A DNA stretch of 64,000 nt from Phascolarctobacterium sp. Its GTDB lineage: Bacteria; Bacillota; Negativicutes; Acidaminococcales; Acidaminococcaceae. A model generated the notes under the pieces. It saw only the letters and a list, made by a program, of their open reading frames with translations. It was not told the origin of the DNA and ran no database searches. The translations under genes and the position numbers were made by a program. Where the stretch lies: assembly GCA_030540395.1 (NCBI GenBank), contig JAUNWI010000012.1, positions 1 through 64,000 on the forward strand, in the 5' to 3' direction. This document shows, piece by piece, positions 9,644 through 18,388 of this stretch. Positions within the stretch are counted from its first letter, which is position 1, and every line of letters begins with the position of its first letter.

Positions 9644-9672
9644 TTGCATATTGTCCCACAGTATTGTAGAAT
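9644..9672 (+). promoter_or_regulatory. Promoter of the ychF transcription unit
   Basis: TTGCAT at 9644-9649 and TAGAAT at 9667-9672, 17 bp apart. Confidence 0.6.
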
Positions 9673-9729
9673 ATACTAGATAAAGAGTTAGTTGAGTTTA
9701 ACGAATAATATAGAATAGGAGCGATGAAT

Positions 9730-10836
9730 GTGAGTACTAATTTAGAGGTTGGTATTGTAGGCTTGCCTAACGTGGGCAAGAGCACCTTGTTTAATGCTAT
9801 TACTAAGGCTGGCGCTGAGGCTGCCAACTATCCCTTCTGCACCATTGAGCCCAATGTGGGCGTTGTTGATGTTCCCGATAAACGTTTGGATGTTTTGAGT
9901 GACATGTTCAAATCCCGTAAAATCGTGCCTGCTGCTATGCGCTTTGTGGATATTGCAGGCTTGGTTAAGGGCGCATCCAAGGGCGAAGGCTTGGGCAATA
10001 AATTTTTGGCCCACATCCGTGAGGTGGATGCTGTGGCCGAGGTAGTGCGCTGCTTTGAGGATGGCAACATTACCCACGTAGAGGGTAGCATTGATCCCCT
10101 GCGCGATATTGATATTATTAACACCGAGCTGTGCCTGGCAGATATGGAAACTGTGGAAAAACGCCAGGAGCGTTTGGTAAAGCTTGCTAAAACCGGCGAC
10201 AAGAAGGTGAAGCTGGAGCAGGCTGTGATGGAAAAAATCATGAGCGGCTTGTCCGAGGGTGTGCCCGCCCGTCGCGTGGGCCTTAGTGAGGAAGAAAAGG
10301 AGCTGCTGGGCGAGGTGCATCTTTTGACCATGAAGCCCATTTTGTATGTAACCAATGTGGCCGAGGGCGAGGTTGCTGACTCCAGTGCTAACCCCCATGT
10401 ACAGGCTGTAAGGAAATATGCTGCTGAAGAAGGCTCCGAGGTAATTGTTGTTTCCGCTAAAATGGAAAGTGAAATTGCCGAGCTGGATGCGGAGGAAGCA
10501 GCGGAATTTTTGGCTATGGCAGGCTTGGAAGAAACTGGTCTGGACCGCCTGATTAAGGCTGGCTTTAAGCTTTTGGGCCTGATGACCTTTTTGACTGCCG
10601 GTGAAATCGAATCCCGCGCTTGGACCATTAAGCAAAATACCAAGGCTCCCCAAGCAGCCGGCAAGATTCATACTGACTTTGAACGTGGCTTTATCCGCGC
10701 TGAGATTGTTTCCTATGATGATTTGGTAGCCTGCGGTAGCAAGGCTGCAGCCCGTGAAAAGGGCTTAGTACGCTTGGAGGGCAAGGACTACGTAATGCAG
10801 GATGGCGATGTGGTCGAATTCCGCTTCAACGTGTAA
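9730..10836 (+). CDS. ychF: Ribosome-associated NTPase YchF/EngD
   Basis: An OBG-family NTPase of 368 aa. The G1 motif is GLPNVGKSTLFNAIT, followed by NYPFCTIEPNVG and DIAGLVKGASKGEGLGNKFL. A TGS domain closes the protein (EKGLVRLEGKDYVMQDGDVVEFRFNV end). I prefer the GTG at 9730, eight bases after GGAG, over the ATG at 9724, which is too close to it. The family binds ribosomes and prefers ATP over GTP. In B. subtilis it neighbours rpsF-ssb-rpsR, as it does here. Confidence 0.95.
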   Translation: MSTNLEVGIVGLPNVGKSTLFNAITKAGAEAANYPFCTIEPNVGVVDVPDKRLDVLSDMFKSRKIVPAAMRFVDIAGLVKGASKGEGLGNKFLAHIREVDAVAEVVRCFEDGNITHVEGSIDPLRDIDIINTELCLADMETVEKRQERLVKLAKTGDKKVKLEQAVMEKIMSGLSEGVPARRVGLSEEEKELLGEVHLLTMKPILYVTNVAEGEVADSSANPHVQAVRKYAAEEGSEVIVVSAKMESEIAELDAEEAAEFLAMAGLEETGLDRLIKAGFKLLGLMTFLTAGEIESRAWTIKQNTKAPQAAGKIHTDFERGFIRAEIVSYDDLVACGSKAAAREKGLVRLEGKDYVMQDGDVVEFRFNV

Positions 10837-10878
10837 GCGATTGTTGGAGGACGCTTAGTCCATAAGAAGGTGTTTTAC

Positions 10879-11667
10879 TTGCTTTTTGATACCCATATGC
10901 ACTGCGATTATTCCTGCGACAGCCACATGCAGTTTAGTGATGCTATTGCTGCAGCTGAAGCGGAAAAAATTGGTATGATTGTTACGGAGCACTGGGATTA
11001 TGATTATCCGACTAATCCTGATGCGTTTACCTTTGATATAGATGAATATTTTGCCCGCCTCAAGCCACTGTGCAATGAGAGGGTGCTGATTGGCATTGAA
11101 ATTGGTATGCAAACTCACACCGCTGCTGAGGATAAAAAGGTAGCCCAAGGGCATGCTTTTGACTTTGTATTGGGCTCCATCCACTGCATCGGCAAAAGGG
11201 ATTTGTATGAGCTTACCTGCTATGAGGGACGTACTCGCCAACAGATTGTGGAGGAGTTTTTGCAGGATTCCATCACCTGTGTGGAGCAGGACAGGGATTT
11301 TGATGCCTTTGCTCATATCGATTATATTTGCCGCTATTGGCCCTATGAGGGGGAGGAGCGGGAGCTGCGTTTAGCAGACGCACCGGAGCTGTTCGACAAG
11401 CTGTTTAAGCTGTTGATAGAGAAAAATATCCCTATAGAAATCAATACCCGTCGTTTGGATGATGCTCAAGCGGTGGCAGGACTTTTGCCGCTGTATGAGC
11501 GTTATCACGCATTGGGCGGTGAGTATTGTACTGTTGGCAGTGATGCCCATTATGCTGAGCATGTGGGTCGTCGTGTAGCGGAAGCTTTGAAAATTGCTGC
11601 AGCTTGCCAATTGACGCCTGTGTATTTTAAAAAGAGAAAGATGCAGATTATGGAGGTGTCCAAATGA
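10879..11667 (+). CDS. PHP-domain phosphatase, histidinol-phosphatase (HisJ) family
   Basis: A 262-aa PHP-fold metal-dependent phosphatase. The TTG at 10879 lies eight bases after AAGAAGG; the in-frame GTG at 10870 overlaps that ribosome site. Metal motifs are visible: DTHMHCDYS at the start, TEHWD, EIGMQ, GSIHCI and GSDAH near the end. HisJ removes phosphate from histidinol-phosphate in histidine synthesis, but no his genes are nearby, so the substrate is uncertain. Its stop overlaps the next start (ATGA), implying translational coupling. Confidence 0.75.
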   Translation: MLFDTHMHCDYSCDSHMQFSDAIAAAEAEKIGMIVTEHWDYDYPTNPDAFTFDIDEYFARLKPLCNERVLIGIEIGMQTHTAAEDKKVAQGHAFDFVLGSIHCIGKRDLYELTCYEGRTRQQIVEEFLQDSITCVEQDRDFDAFAHIDYICRYWPYEGEERELRLADAPELFDKLFKLLIEKNIPIEINTRRLDDAQAVAGLLPLYERYHALGGEYCTVGSDAHYAEHVGRRVAEALKIAAACQLTPVYFKKRKMQIMEVSK

Positions 11668-12428
11668 GGTGTGTACGTTTTGAGGATCTGAAAACCGGCT
11701 TTATTGGCATTGGTTTTATTAACGGTGATTCCATTACGAGGGTGCAGGGCAGTCTGGAAACCTTTTGGCAAATCACCGAGGATGTGTATAGAATGGACGA
11801 GGTGCGCCTTTTGGCTCCCTGCGTTCCTAAGCAGATTATTTGCGTAAGCCTGAACTTCCGTAAGCGTGCCAACGAGTTTGGTGAAGCTGTGCCCCAGGAG
11901 CCCATGCTGTGCTGCAAGGCTTCTCATACAGTTATTGGACCTAGAGAAAAGATTATTTGGCCCAAGGATGTGGAGGAGCTGGCCTTTGGTGTGGAGCTGG
12001 CCATTGTTATTAAAAAGAAGATGAAGGATGTTAGTCCTGAGGATGTACCCAAATACATTCTTGGCTACACCTGCGCTAATGATATCACAGCTCGTGATTT
12101 GCAGCGCAAGGAGCTGCAATGGTTGCGCTCCAAGTCCTTCGATACCTTCTGTCCCTTGGGTCCTTGGATGGAAACTAAATTGGACCCCACCAATTTGTCC
12201 ATCAAATCCTGGGTTAATGGCGAGCTGAAGCAAAACGCCAATACGAAGAATATGGTGTATAATCCCTATGAAATCCTGAGCTATATTTCCCGTAGCTTTA
12301 CCTTGGATGCAGGCGATATCGTGCTCACCGGCACTCCCGTTGGCTCTGGCCTTTTGAATGATGGCGACGAGGTAAAGGTAGAGATTGAAGGCATTGGCTC
12401 TATTACGAACTATGTAGAGCGTGTGTAA
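11664..12428 (+). CDS. Fumarylacetoacetate hydrolase family protein
   Basis: A 254-aa FAH-fold enzyme. It has an N-terminal cap and the conserved core VSLNFRKRANEFG, then EELAFGVELAIVI with metal-binding acidic residues, then GYTCANDITARDLQ, and the C-terminal GDIVLTGTPVGSG. Members act on diketo or 2-hydroxy-diene acids, or decarboxylate oxaloacetate; the substrate is not set by sequence. It is co-translated with the PHP phosphatase upstream. Confidence 0.85.
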   Translation: MRCVRFEDLKTGFIGIGFINGDSITRVQGSLETFWQITEDVYRMDEVRLLAPCVPKQIICVSLNFRKRANEFGEAVPQEPMLCCKASHTVIGPREKIIWPKDVEELAFGVELAIVIKKKMKDVSPEDVPKYILGYTCANDITARDLQRKELQWLRSKSFDTFCPLGPWMETKLDPTNLSIKSWVNGELKQNANTKNMVYNPYEILSYISRSFTLDAGDIVLTGTPVGSGLLNDGDEVKVEIEGIGSITNYVERV

Positions 12429-12441
12429 ACGACAATTGAAA

Positions 12442-12476
12442 GCAAGGCGTATGCGAGCGCATACGCCTTCTCTTTT
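12442..12476 (+). terminator. Terminator after the FAH gene
   Basis: AAGGCGTATGCG pairs with CGCATACGCCTT (12456-12467), then CTCTTTTTT. Confidence 0.9.
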
Positions 12477-12503
12477 TTGGCGTAGAAGAGTCGCTAAAGA
12501 TGC

Positions 12504-12532
12504 TTTACAATAAAAAATTTTTGTGTTATAGT
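12504..12532 (+). promoter_or_regulatory. Promoter of the MATE gene
   Basis: TTTACA at 12504-12509 and TATAGT at 12527-12532 with a 17-bp spacer. Confidence 0.65.
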
Positions 12533-12548
12533 TTGACTGGTTAGTCAA
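12533..12548. promoter_or_regulatory. Palindromic operator at the MATE promoter
   Basis: TTGACT-GGTT-AGTCAA is a perfect 6+6 inverted repeat placed where transcription should begin, right behind the -10 box. Its form suits a TetR- or MarR-type repressor. No such regulator gene is adjacent. Confidence 0.5.
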
Positions 12549-12570
12549 TTAGTTTTTTTGGAGGTATTTT

Positions 12571-13911
12571 ATGCTACAAAATATGACGGAGGGTGAGCCC
12601 TTAAAGCTTATTATTCCCTTTATGGTACCTCTGCTCATTGGTAATGTTTTTCAGCAGCTTTATAATATTGCTGACGTGGTCATTGTTGGTCGCACCATTG
12701 GTGTGGAGGCCTTGGCAGCGGTGGGCTCGGTTACACCCCTTTTTATGATGACGATGGTGCTGACCATCGGCCTATCCAACGGCTGCACCGTTGTTACAGG
12801 ACAGCGCTATGGTGCGGGGGATATGGGGGGCATGCGCCGCAGTATTGGCACCTGCACGGTGCTTAGCGTGCTGTTCACCCTGCTTATTATGCTGGTTTTT
12901 CATATGATTATTGACCCGGCTTTAGTGCTGATGAATATTCCACCGGAGCTTTTGGAGGATGCCAAGGCTTATGTAATGATTATCGTGGACGGTCTATTTG
13001 CCATGATGGGCTACAATCTTTTGTCAGGTATTATGCGTTCCTTGGGCGACAGCAAGACGCCCCTGTATTTCTTGATTGTGTCCTCGGTGGTGAATATTGC
13101 GCTGGCACTGTTTTTCATCCTTGTGTTGGGTTGGGGTGTGCCGGGCAGTGCGGTGGCCTTGGTTATTGCACAGGCTATCTCGGCGATTTTATGCTTGGCG
13201 TATATCTATAAGCGCTTTCCTCAGCTACACCTAAAACGCAAGGATTTTAACTTGGATTGGCCTGAAGTTTGGGCACATCTGCGCATGGGCTTACCTATGG
13301 CGGTGCAGTTTAGCGTTTTGGGCTTGGGCATTATTGTGCTGCAATCGGTGTGCAACAAGTTTGGCGGACAACAGATTGCCGGCTTTACGGCGGCAACTCG
13401 TGTGGAGCAGATGGCATTGCAGCCCATGATTTCTTCGGGTATTGCTATGGCTGTATTTACTGCGCAGAATTATGGTGCACGTCGCTTCGATCGCATCCGC
13501 GAGGCGGTGCGCAAGTGCTCCATGCTGAGCTTTGGCTTTAGCGCCTTTGCGGCACTGTGTATGTTCCTTTTTGGTGAGCATATTATTGGTATTTTTATGG
13601 AAAACCCCGGGCCGGAGGTTATGGGAGCAGCGCATATGTATATTCTTTATACGGTGCCGGTGTATTTCTTCCTGAGCCAGATTTTTATTTATCGCAATGC
13701 CTGTCAGGGCATGGGCATTGGTCTTGTACCCATGCTGGCGGGGCTTATTGAGCTCATCATGCGCTCTGGTGCAGCCATTTATTTGGGTAATGAGTATGGC
13801 TATGTAGGTGCCTGTGTGGCTTCGCCTATTTCCTGGACGAGCTGTGCTTTATTTGTGTTCTGTGCATATCGTTATTTTGTGAATCTCTTGGAAAAGCAGT
13901 ACCGTGCGTAG
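12571..13911 (+). CDS. MATE family efflux transporter
   Basis: A 446-aa membrane protein with 12 predicted hydrophobic segments in two related halves. The N-terminal half has PLLIGNVFQQLYNIADVVIVGR, typical of the NorM/DinF-like MATE branch, described here by its key NVFQQLYN block. The family exports cationic drugs or metabolites using Na+ or H+. GGAGG lies six bases before the ATG. It is expressed from its own promoter, which carries a palindromic operator, so inducible expression is likely. Confidence 0.9.
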   Translation: MLQNMTEGEPLKLIIPFMVPLLIGNVFQQLYNIADVVIVGRTIGVEALAAVGSVTPLFMMTMVLTIGLSNGCTVVTGQRYGAGDMGGMRRSIGTCTVLSVLFTLLIMLVFHMIIDPALVLMNIPPELLEDAKAYVMIIVDGLFAMMGYNLLSGIMRSLGDSKTPLYFLIVSSVVNIALALFFILVLGWGVPGSAVALVIAQAISAILCLAYIYKRFPQLHLKRKDFNLDWPEVWAHLRMGLPMAVQFSVLGLGIIVLQSVCNKFGGQQIAGFTAATRVEQMALQPMISSGIAMAVFTAQNYGARRFDRIREAVRKCSMLSFGFSAFAALCMFLFGEHIIGIFMENPGPEVMGAAHMYILYTVPVYFFLSQIFIYRNACQGMGIGLVPMLAGLIELIMRSGAAIYLGNEYGYVGACVASPISWTSCALFVFCAYRYFVNLLEKQYRA

Positions 13912-13942
13912 GGCATTGGTGCTGGCTGATTTTTGATAATAT

Positions 13943-13997
13943 AAAAGCTCCCTGCTTATTGGGACTCGGTTGAGTCTTAGTAGGCAGGGAGCTTTTT
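13943..13997. terminator. Bidirectional terminator between MATE and copZ
   Basis: AAAAGCTCCCTGC (13943-13955) pairs with GCAGGGAGCTTTTT (13984-13997). An inner GGGACTC/GAGTCTT hairpin caps it. Confidence 0.9.
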
Positions 13998-14009
13998 GTT
14001 GGCGTGTGC

Positions 14010-14216
14010 TTAGGCGATTTCGATGACGTCAAAGCCGGTGTCTTCGATAGCGGCCTTGATGGCAGCTTCGTCAGGGGCGGGGCCGGAAACGGTGGCTACG
14101 TTGTCTTCGAGGGAGACGGTGACGCTGGTGATGCCGGGCAGAGCCTTTAAGGCATCATTGACTGCTTGGACGCAGTGCTGGCAGTGCATGCCGCCGATGA
14201 AGATAGTTTTGATCAT
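14010..14216 (-). CDS. copZ: Copper chaperone CopZ
   Basis: A 68-aa heavy-metal-associated domain with the Cu(I) site GMHCQHC near the N-terminus and a beta-alpha-beta-beta-alpha-beta length. It should hand Cu(I) to the CopA pump encoded just upstream on the same strand. A 283-bp gap holding a 228-bp repeat separates the two genes, so cotranscription would have to read through the repeat. Confidence 0.9.
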   Translation of the reverse strand: MIKTIFIGGMHCQHCVQAVNDALKALPGITSVTVSLEDNVATVSGPAPDEAAIKAAIEDTGFDVIEIA

Positions 14217-14268
14217 GTGAATCAGTCCTTTCGTGTTTTTATTGTTCTATGTAGATATTACCATAGAC

Positions 14269-14496
14269 GTTGTCGTTCAAAGGTATACCTGTGAAGTGCT
14301 CCGGTCTGCGAATGCTTGAAGCAATGTTCACATAGAGCGCTAAATCCGTCAAGAGAAAAACATCCCGTAGCGTGACGAGGCGCTTCGCGAACATGCGAGC
14401 CTGTCCATAGCAATCGTAATTCGATTATTCATCGATTTACTAATATGGTCGCATTCTTGCCTGCGCTACTTCTCAGGTATACGCTTTTCACTTGCG
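14269..14496 (-). repeat. 228-bp intergenic repeat, copy 1
   Basis: This matches 22143-22370 over exactly 228 bp without gaps, about 87% identical by hand count (29 differences). The ends form an imperfect inverted repeat: GTATACCTG near 14283-14291 pairs with CAGGTATAC at 14474-14482, extended by GAAGT/ACTTC and GAATGC/GCATTC. The central block from 14376 to 14406 (GAGGCGCTTCGCGAACATGC...) is identical in both copies. It begins four bases after the copA stop codon and ends 52 bp before copZ. A MITE-like element or a structured mRNA module would both fit. Confidence 0.85.
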
Positions 14497-14499
14497 AAG

Positions 14500-16830
14500 T
14501 TACATTTTTACGAACCTCAACCTCAGTGCATTTGTTACTACCGATACGGAGCTGCAGCTCATAGCTGCAGCGGCAAGCATGGGGTTGAGCAGCCAGCCGA
14601 AGGCAGGGTAGAAGAGGCCTGCGGCTAAGGGGATGCCAATGGTATTGTAGATGAAGGCCCAGAAAAGGTTTTCCTTGATGTTTCTCATCACGCTCTTGCT
14701 CAAGGATATGGCTCGCGCCACATCCTGCAAATCGCTCTTGATGAGTACCATATCTGCTGCTTCAATGGCCACATCGGTGCCGGCGCCGATGGCAATGCCC
14801 ACATCGGCACGGGCCAGCGCCGGCGCATCGTTGATGCCGTCGCCTACCATGGCCACCACGTGGCCATGCTCCTGCAGTTGGCGCACATGGCGCTCCTTGT
14901 CCTGGGGCAGCACTTGAGCGATGGCCTCGTCCAAGCCCACCTGGCGACGAATAGCCTCAGCTGTGGCGGCATTGTCGCCGGTGAGCATGATGACCTTGAG
15001 ACCCATAGCCTGGAGCTGGGCAATCGCCGCCTTGCTGGTGGGCTTGACGGTGTCGGCTACCGCGATACAGCCTAAGAGGCGTGAGCCTTGAGCGAAGTAG
15101 AGCGGTGTTTTGCCGTTGGCTGCCAGCTGTGCGTGCTGCTCGTGGAGCTCGCTGAGCTCCACGCCCTGCTCCTCCATGAGGAGCAGGTTGCCGGTAGCGT
15201 AGCGAGTACTATGCAACGTGGCTAAGAAACCACGTCCAGGTAAAGCTTCGTAGTCTGTGGCGACAGAAGTAAGTTCTGTGCTGGCAGTGTTGGTCAATGT
15301 GCTCTCTTTCGCAAGTACGCTAGAGTTGGCGTTGTTTGCTTGCACTTCTTCCCCTGCTTTCTTGACAATGGCCTGACCTAGAGGGTGCTCGGAAAGGCGC
15401 TCCAGAGCTGCTGCAGTTTGCAGCAGCTCTCCTTCGCTTATGCCATCGCAAGGGAGAATGTCCGTTACTACGGGCTTGCCTTCTGTTACAGTGCCAGTTT
15501 TATCTAAAATCACAGTATCTACCTTATGGGCAGTTTCTAAAGTAGTGGCAGATTTAATTAGAATACCCTGCTTAGCACCTCGACCCGTGCCTACCATGAT
15601 GGCTGTAGGCGTAGCCAATCCTAATGCACAGGGACAGCTAATAACCAGCACGGAAATGGCGATAGTCAGCGCAAAATGCCAGCTTGCACCTAGCAGGAGC
15701 CAAATGCAGGCCGCTGCAATAGCAATGGTAATCACTACAGGAACAAAGACACCGCTTATTTTATCGGCTAGCTTAGCGATGGGTGCCTTGGAGGAGGTTG
15801 CTTCCTCTACAAGAGCAATAATCTTGGACAAGGTGGTGTCACCGCCAATGGCAGTGGCTTCCATTTTAAAGTAGCCGCTTTTATTGATGGTGCCGCCGGT
15901 AACCTTGTCGCCAACAAGCTTGTCTACAGGAATGCTTTCGCCGGTGATGGCGCTTTCGTCAAGAGAACCGTTGCCCTCGATAATGCGTCCATCAACGGGA
16001 ACGCTGGCACCTGATTTAACAATCAGCACATCGCCCAAGGATACCTCTTCAAGAGGTATTTCCCCTTGGATGCCATGACGCTCGACAAGAGCGGTTTTAG
16101 GCTTGAGCTGCATCAGTGCCTGCAGGGCATCGGAGGTGTGGCTTTTAGCCCGAGCCTCGAGAAATTTTCCCAAGGTGATTAAAGCCAAAATCATGGCTGC
16201 GGATTCAAAATAGAGAGCATCATAAAAGCCTTGGATTAGGTCCAGCCTTTGGTGGCCAAAGGCATATGCTAAACCTAGCAGGCCGTAGAGACCATAGATG
16301 AAGGCAGCACCGCTGCCAATGGCTATCAGGGAATCCATATTGGGAGCTCGATTCCACAAATTGCGCAGTCCGTGATAGAAGTATTTGTAGCCTGTAATAA
16401 CTACTGGCAGGCAGAAGAAAAACTGCACTAAGGCTGCCAGTAAAAGATTTGCCTGCCCCTTCACTAGCTCGGGCAGGGGCCAGCCGTACATGAGCCCCAT
16501 ATGCAAATAGAAAAGTGGAGCTGTGAAGCCCAAGGACAGCACTAGCCTTTTGCGCATTTCTGCTAGCTCTGTGGCTGCTGTGTTAGTGGGTTTAGCTAGT
16601 GTAGCTTTCGGCATTTGGTGATGCACCGCCGCGCCAAAGCCCAGCTTTTCAATACGGGCAATAATGGTAGATGTGTCAAGCTTGCTTTCGTCGTAGCTGA
16701 CTTGGGCCTTGTTCGTAAGCAGGTTGACGGCAATTTCCTCGACACCCTCCATGCGGCCCACAACCTTTTCGATGCGGCTGGAGCAGGCGCTACAGCTCAT
16801 GCCTGTTATATCTAAAATCTCTTTTTTCAT
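14500..16830 (-). CDS. copA: Copper-translocating P1B-type ATPase
   Basis: A 776-aa Cu(I) export pump. A single N-terminal HMA domain has GMSCSACS (Cys13, Cys16). Eight membrane segments follow. The P-type hallmarks are in order: TGES (actuator), CPC in SCPCALGLATPTA (membrane site), DKTGTVTEG (phosphorylation), SEHPLG (nucleotide) and GDGINDAPAL. The ATG at 16830 follows GGGAGGT. An unusual Ser/Thr/Asn-rich insert of about 30 residues sits in the nucleotide domain before DYEALPGRGF. The promoter region carries an inverted repeat. Confidence 0.95.
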   Translation of the reverse strand: MKKEILDITGMSCSACSSRIEKVVGRMEGVEEIAVNLLTNKAQVSYDESKLDTSTIIARIEKLGFGAAVHHQMPKATLAKPTNTAATELAEMRKRLVLSLGFTAPLFYLHMGLMYGWPLPELVKGQANLLLAALVQFFFCLPVVITGYKYFYHGLRNLWNRAPNMDSLIAIGSGAAFIYGLYGLLGLAYAFGHQRLDLIQGFYDALYFESAAMILALITLGKFLEARAKSHTSDALQALMQLKPKTALVERHGIQGEIPLEEVSLGDVLIVKSGASVPVDGRIIEGNGSLDESAITGESIPVDKLVGDKVTGGTINKSGYFKMEATAIGGDTTLSKIIALVEEATSSKAPIAKLADKISGVFVPVVITIAIAAACIWLLLGASWHFALTIAISVLVISCPCALGLATPTAIMVGTGRGAKQGILIKSATTLETAHKVDTVILDKTGTVTEGKPVVTDILPCDGISEGELLQTAAALERLSEHPLGQAIVKKAGEEVQANNANSSVLAKESTLTNTASTELTSVATDYEALPGRGFLATLHSTRYATGNLLLMEEQGVELSELHEQHAQLAANGKTPLYFAQGSRLLGCIAVADTVKPTSKAAIAQLQAMGLKVIMLTGDNAATAEAIRRQVGLDEAIAQVLPQDKERHVRQLQEHGHVVAMVGDGINDAPALARADVGIAIGAGTDVAIEAADMVLIKSDLQDVARAISLSKSVMRNIKENLFWAFIYNTIGIPLAAGLFYPAFGWLLNPMLAAAAMSCSSVSVVTNALRLRFVKM

Positions 16831-16858
16831 AAAGACCTCCCTCATTAAATAAAGGCGT

Positions 16859-16901
16859 TAGCCTATGCTAATATTATAGCAAACTTGTAGGCTATTGCAA
16901 G
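16859..16901 (-). promoter_or_regulatory. Promoter and inverted repeat upstream of copA
   Basis: On the minus strand TTGCAA (16896-16901) and TATAAT (16874-16879) form a promoter with a 16-bp spacer. A 7-bp inverted repeat, TAGCCTA at 16859-16865 and TAGGCTA at 16888-16894, brackets the -10 box. It may bind a copper-responsive repressor; it does not resemble the CsoR or CopY consensus I know. Confidence 0.45.
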
Positions 16902-16962
16902 TGAAAAAATGCCTCTAGTAAAATTTCAAGCTTTCATCACTTTTGTGTCTATGCAAAGAGAA

Positions 16963-16988
16963 AACCCGTCACCTTTTGGTGACGGGTT
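16963..16988 (-). terminator. Terminator of serS
   Basis: AACCCGTCACC-TTTT-GGTGACGGGTT forms a perfect hairpin. The minus strand continues into TTTTCTCTTT. Confidence 0.85.
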
Positions 16989-17004
16989 CGGGTACTTTGA
17001 AAGC

Positions 17005-18285
17005 TTATTTTTCAGGAGCCTTGATTACATCGCAGCCCATGTAGGGACGCAGTACCTTGGGCACTACTACGTTGCCATCAGCTTGTTGGTAGTTTTCCAA
17101 GATTGCAGCCACAGTGCGGCCAACAGCGACGCCGCTACCGTTCAGGGTGTGCACAAATTCCGGCTTGGATTTTGCATCACGGCGGAAGCGGATGTTAGCA
17201 CGGCGTGCTTGGAAGTCCAGGAAGTTGGAGCAGGAGGAAATCTCGCGGTAGCAATTTGCAGCCGGCAGCCAAACCTCCAGGTCATAGGTGGTAGCAGAGC
17301 TGAAGCCCAGATCACCGGTGCACAGACGTACTACATGGTAGGGCAGCTCCAGTGCTTGCAGCACTTCTTCTGCGTCGCGGGTCAGCTTATCCAGCTCGTC
17401 CCAAGATTCTTCGGGCTTGGTGAATTTAACCAATTCAACCTTATTGAATTGGTGCATACGAATCAGGCCGCGGGTATCACGACCAGCAGCACCAGCTTCA
17501 GCACGGAAGCAAGCACTGTAAGCGGTGTATTTCAAGGGCAGTTGGTCGCCGGTAAGAATATCATCGCGATGATAGTTGGTAACAGGAACCTCTGCAGTAG
17601 GAATCAGGTACATATCGCCGTTTTCCAGCTTGTACATATCCTCAGCAAATTTCGGCAGTTGGCCAGTGCCTTGCATGGAAGCGCCATTAACGATGAAGGG
17701 CGGGAAGAATTCGGTATAGCCATGCTTTTGGGTGTGCATATCCAGGAAGAAGTTGATTACAGCACGCTCTAAGCGAGAGCCAATACCTTTATAGAAAACG
17801 TAGCGAGCGCCGGAAACCTTAACGCCGCGTTCAAAATCCAGAATGCCTAAGCCTTCGCCTAAATCCCAGTGAGCCTTGGGCTCGAAGTCGAATTTAGTGG
17901 GCTCGCCCCAGGTGCGTACCACGGGGTTACAGGTGTCGTCCTTGCCAATGGGTACATCCTCAGCAGGCATATTGGGAATGGTCAGCAAAATAGCCTTCAG
18001 GCGTTCTTCGATTTCCTTCAGCTCCTTATCGTCCTCGGCAATTTTGTCGCCCAGGGCACGAACAGCAGCCATTTTTTCGGTAGCATCTTCGCCTGCTTTT
18101 TTCAGCTTACCAATCTCTTGGGAAGCGGTGTTGCGCTCCTTTTTCAAAGCTTCAACCTGTTGGGTCAGCTCACGACGCTTTTTGTCCAGCTCCAGGAATT
18201 CGGTTAAATCCAGATTGCCATTACGATTAGCAACTGCTTGCATTACCTTGTCCGGATTTTCGCGGACAAATTTCATATCTAACAT
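17005..18285 (-). CDS. serS: Seryl-tRNA synthetase
   Basis: A class II synthetase of 426 aa that charges tRNA-Ser. The N-terminal long coiled-coil arm (residues about 25-100, rich in Lys/Glu heptads) contacts the tRNA. The catalytic domain shows the motif 2 region [21 protein letters not shown] (given as a position guide, residues 256-276) and the C-terminal motif 3 [23 protein letters not shown] lies ahead of the ATG at 18285. No T-box is present in the 100-bp upstream gap. Confidence 0.96.
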   Translation of the reverse strand: MLDMKFVRENPDKVMQAVANRNGNLDLTEFLELDKKRRELTQQVEALKKERNTASQEIGKLKKAGEDATEKMAAVRALGDKIAEDDKELKEIEERLKAILLTIPNMPAEDVPIGKDDTCNPVVRTWGEPTKFDFEPKAHWDLGEGLGILDFERGVKVSGARYVFYKGIGSRLERAVINFFLDMHTQKHGYTEFFPPFIVNGASMQGTGQLPKFAEDMYKLENGDMYLIPTAEVPVTNYHRDDILTGDQLPLKYTAYSACFRAEAGAAGRDTRGLIRMHQFNKVELVKFTKPEESWDELDKLTRDAEEVLQALELPYHVVRLCTGDLGFSSATTYDLEVWLPAANCYREISSCSNFLDFQARRANIRFRRDAKSKPEFVHTLNGSGVAVGRTVAAILENYQQADGNVVVPKVLRPYMGCDVIKAPEK

Positions 18286-18388
18286 ATATATTCCTCCAAA
18301 TCAAAAATATCATAAACTATATTTTAGCACAAAATACGCTATTATTAAAGCTTTTAGAGTGTTTTGTGGCTAACTTGTCGGTATATTC

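Noticed and set aside
9742-10671. Long minus-strand open frames opposite ychF, and similar ones opposite ilvC, pckA and the histidine kinase.
   Set aside because: They are antisense to strongly conserved genes and have no ribosome sites or recognisable domains.
14380-14440. A short minus-strand frame starting MNNRITIAMDRL in repeat copy 1, partly kept in copy 2.
   Set aside because: It has no ribosome site, a different length in the two copies, and substitutions that do not favour synonymous positions.
18286-18388. A serine T-box before serS.
   Set aside because: The gap is only about 100 bp and has no AGGGTGG sequence or terminator.
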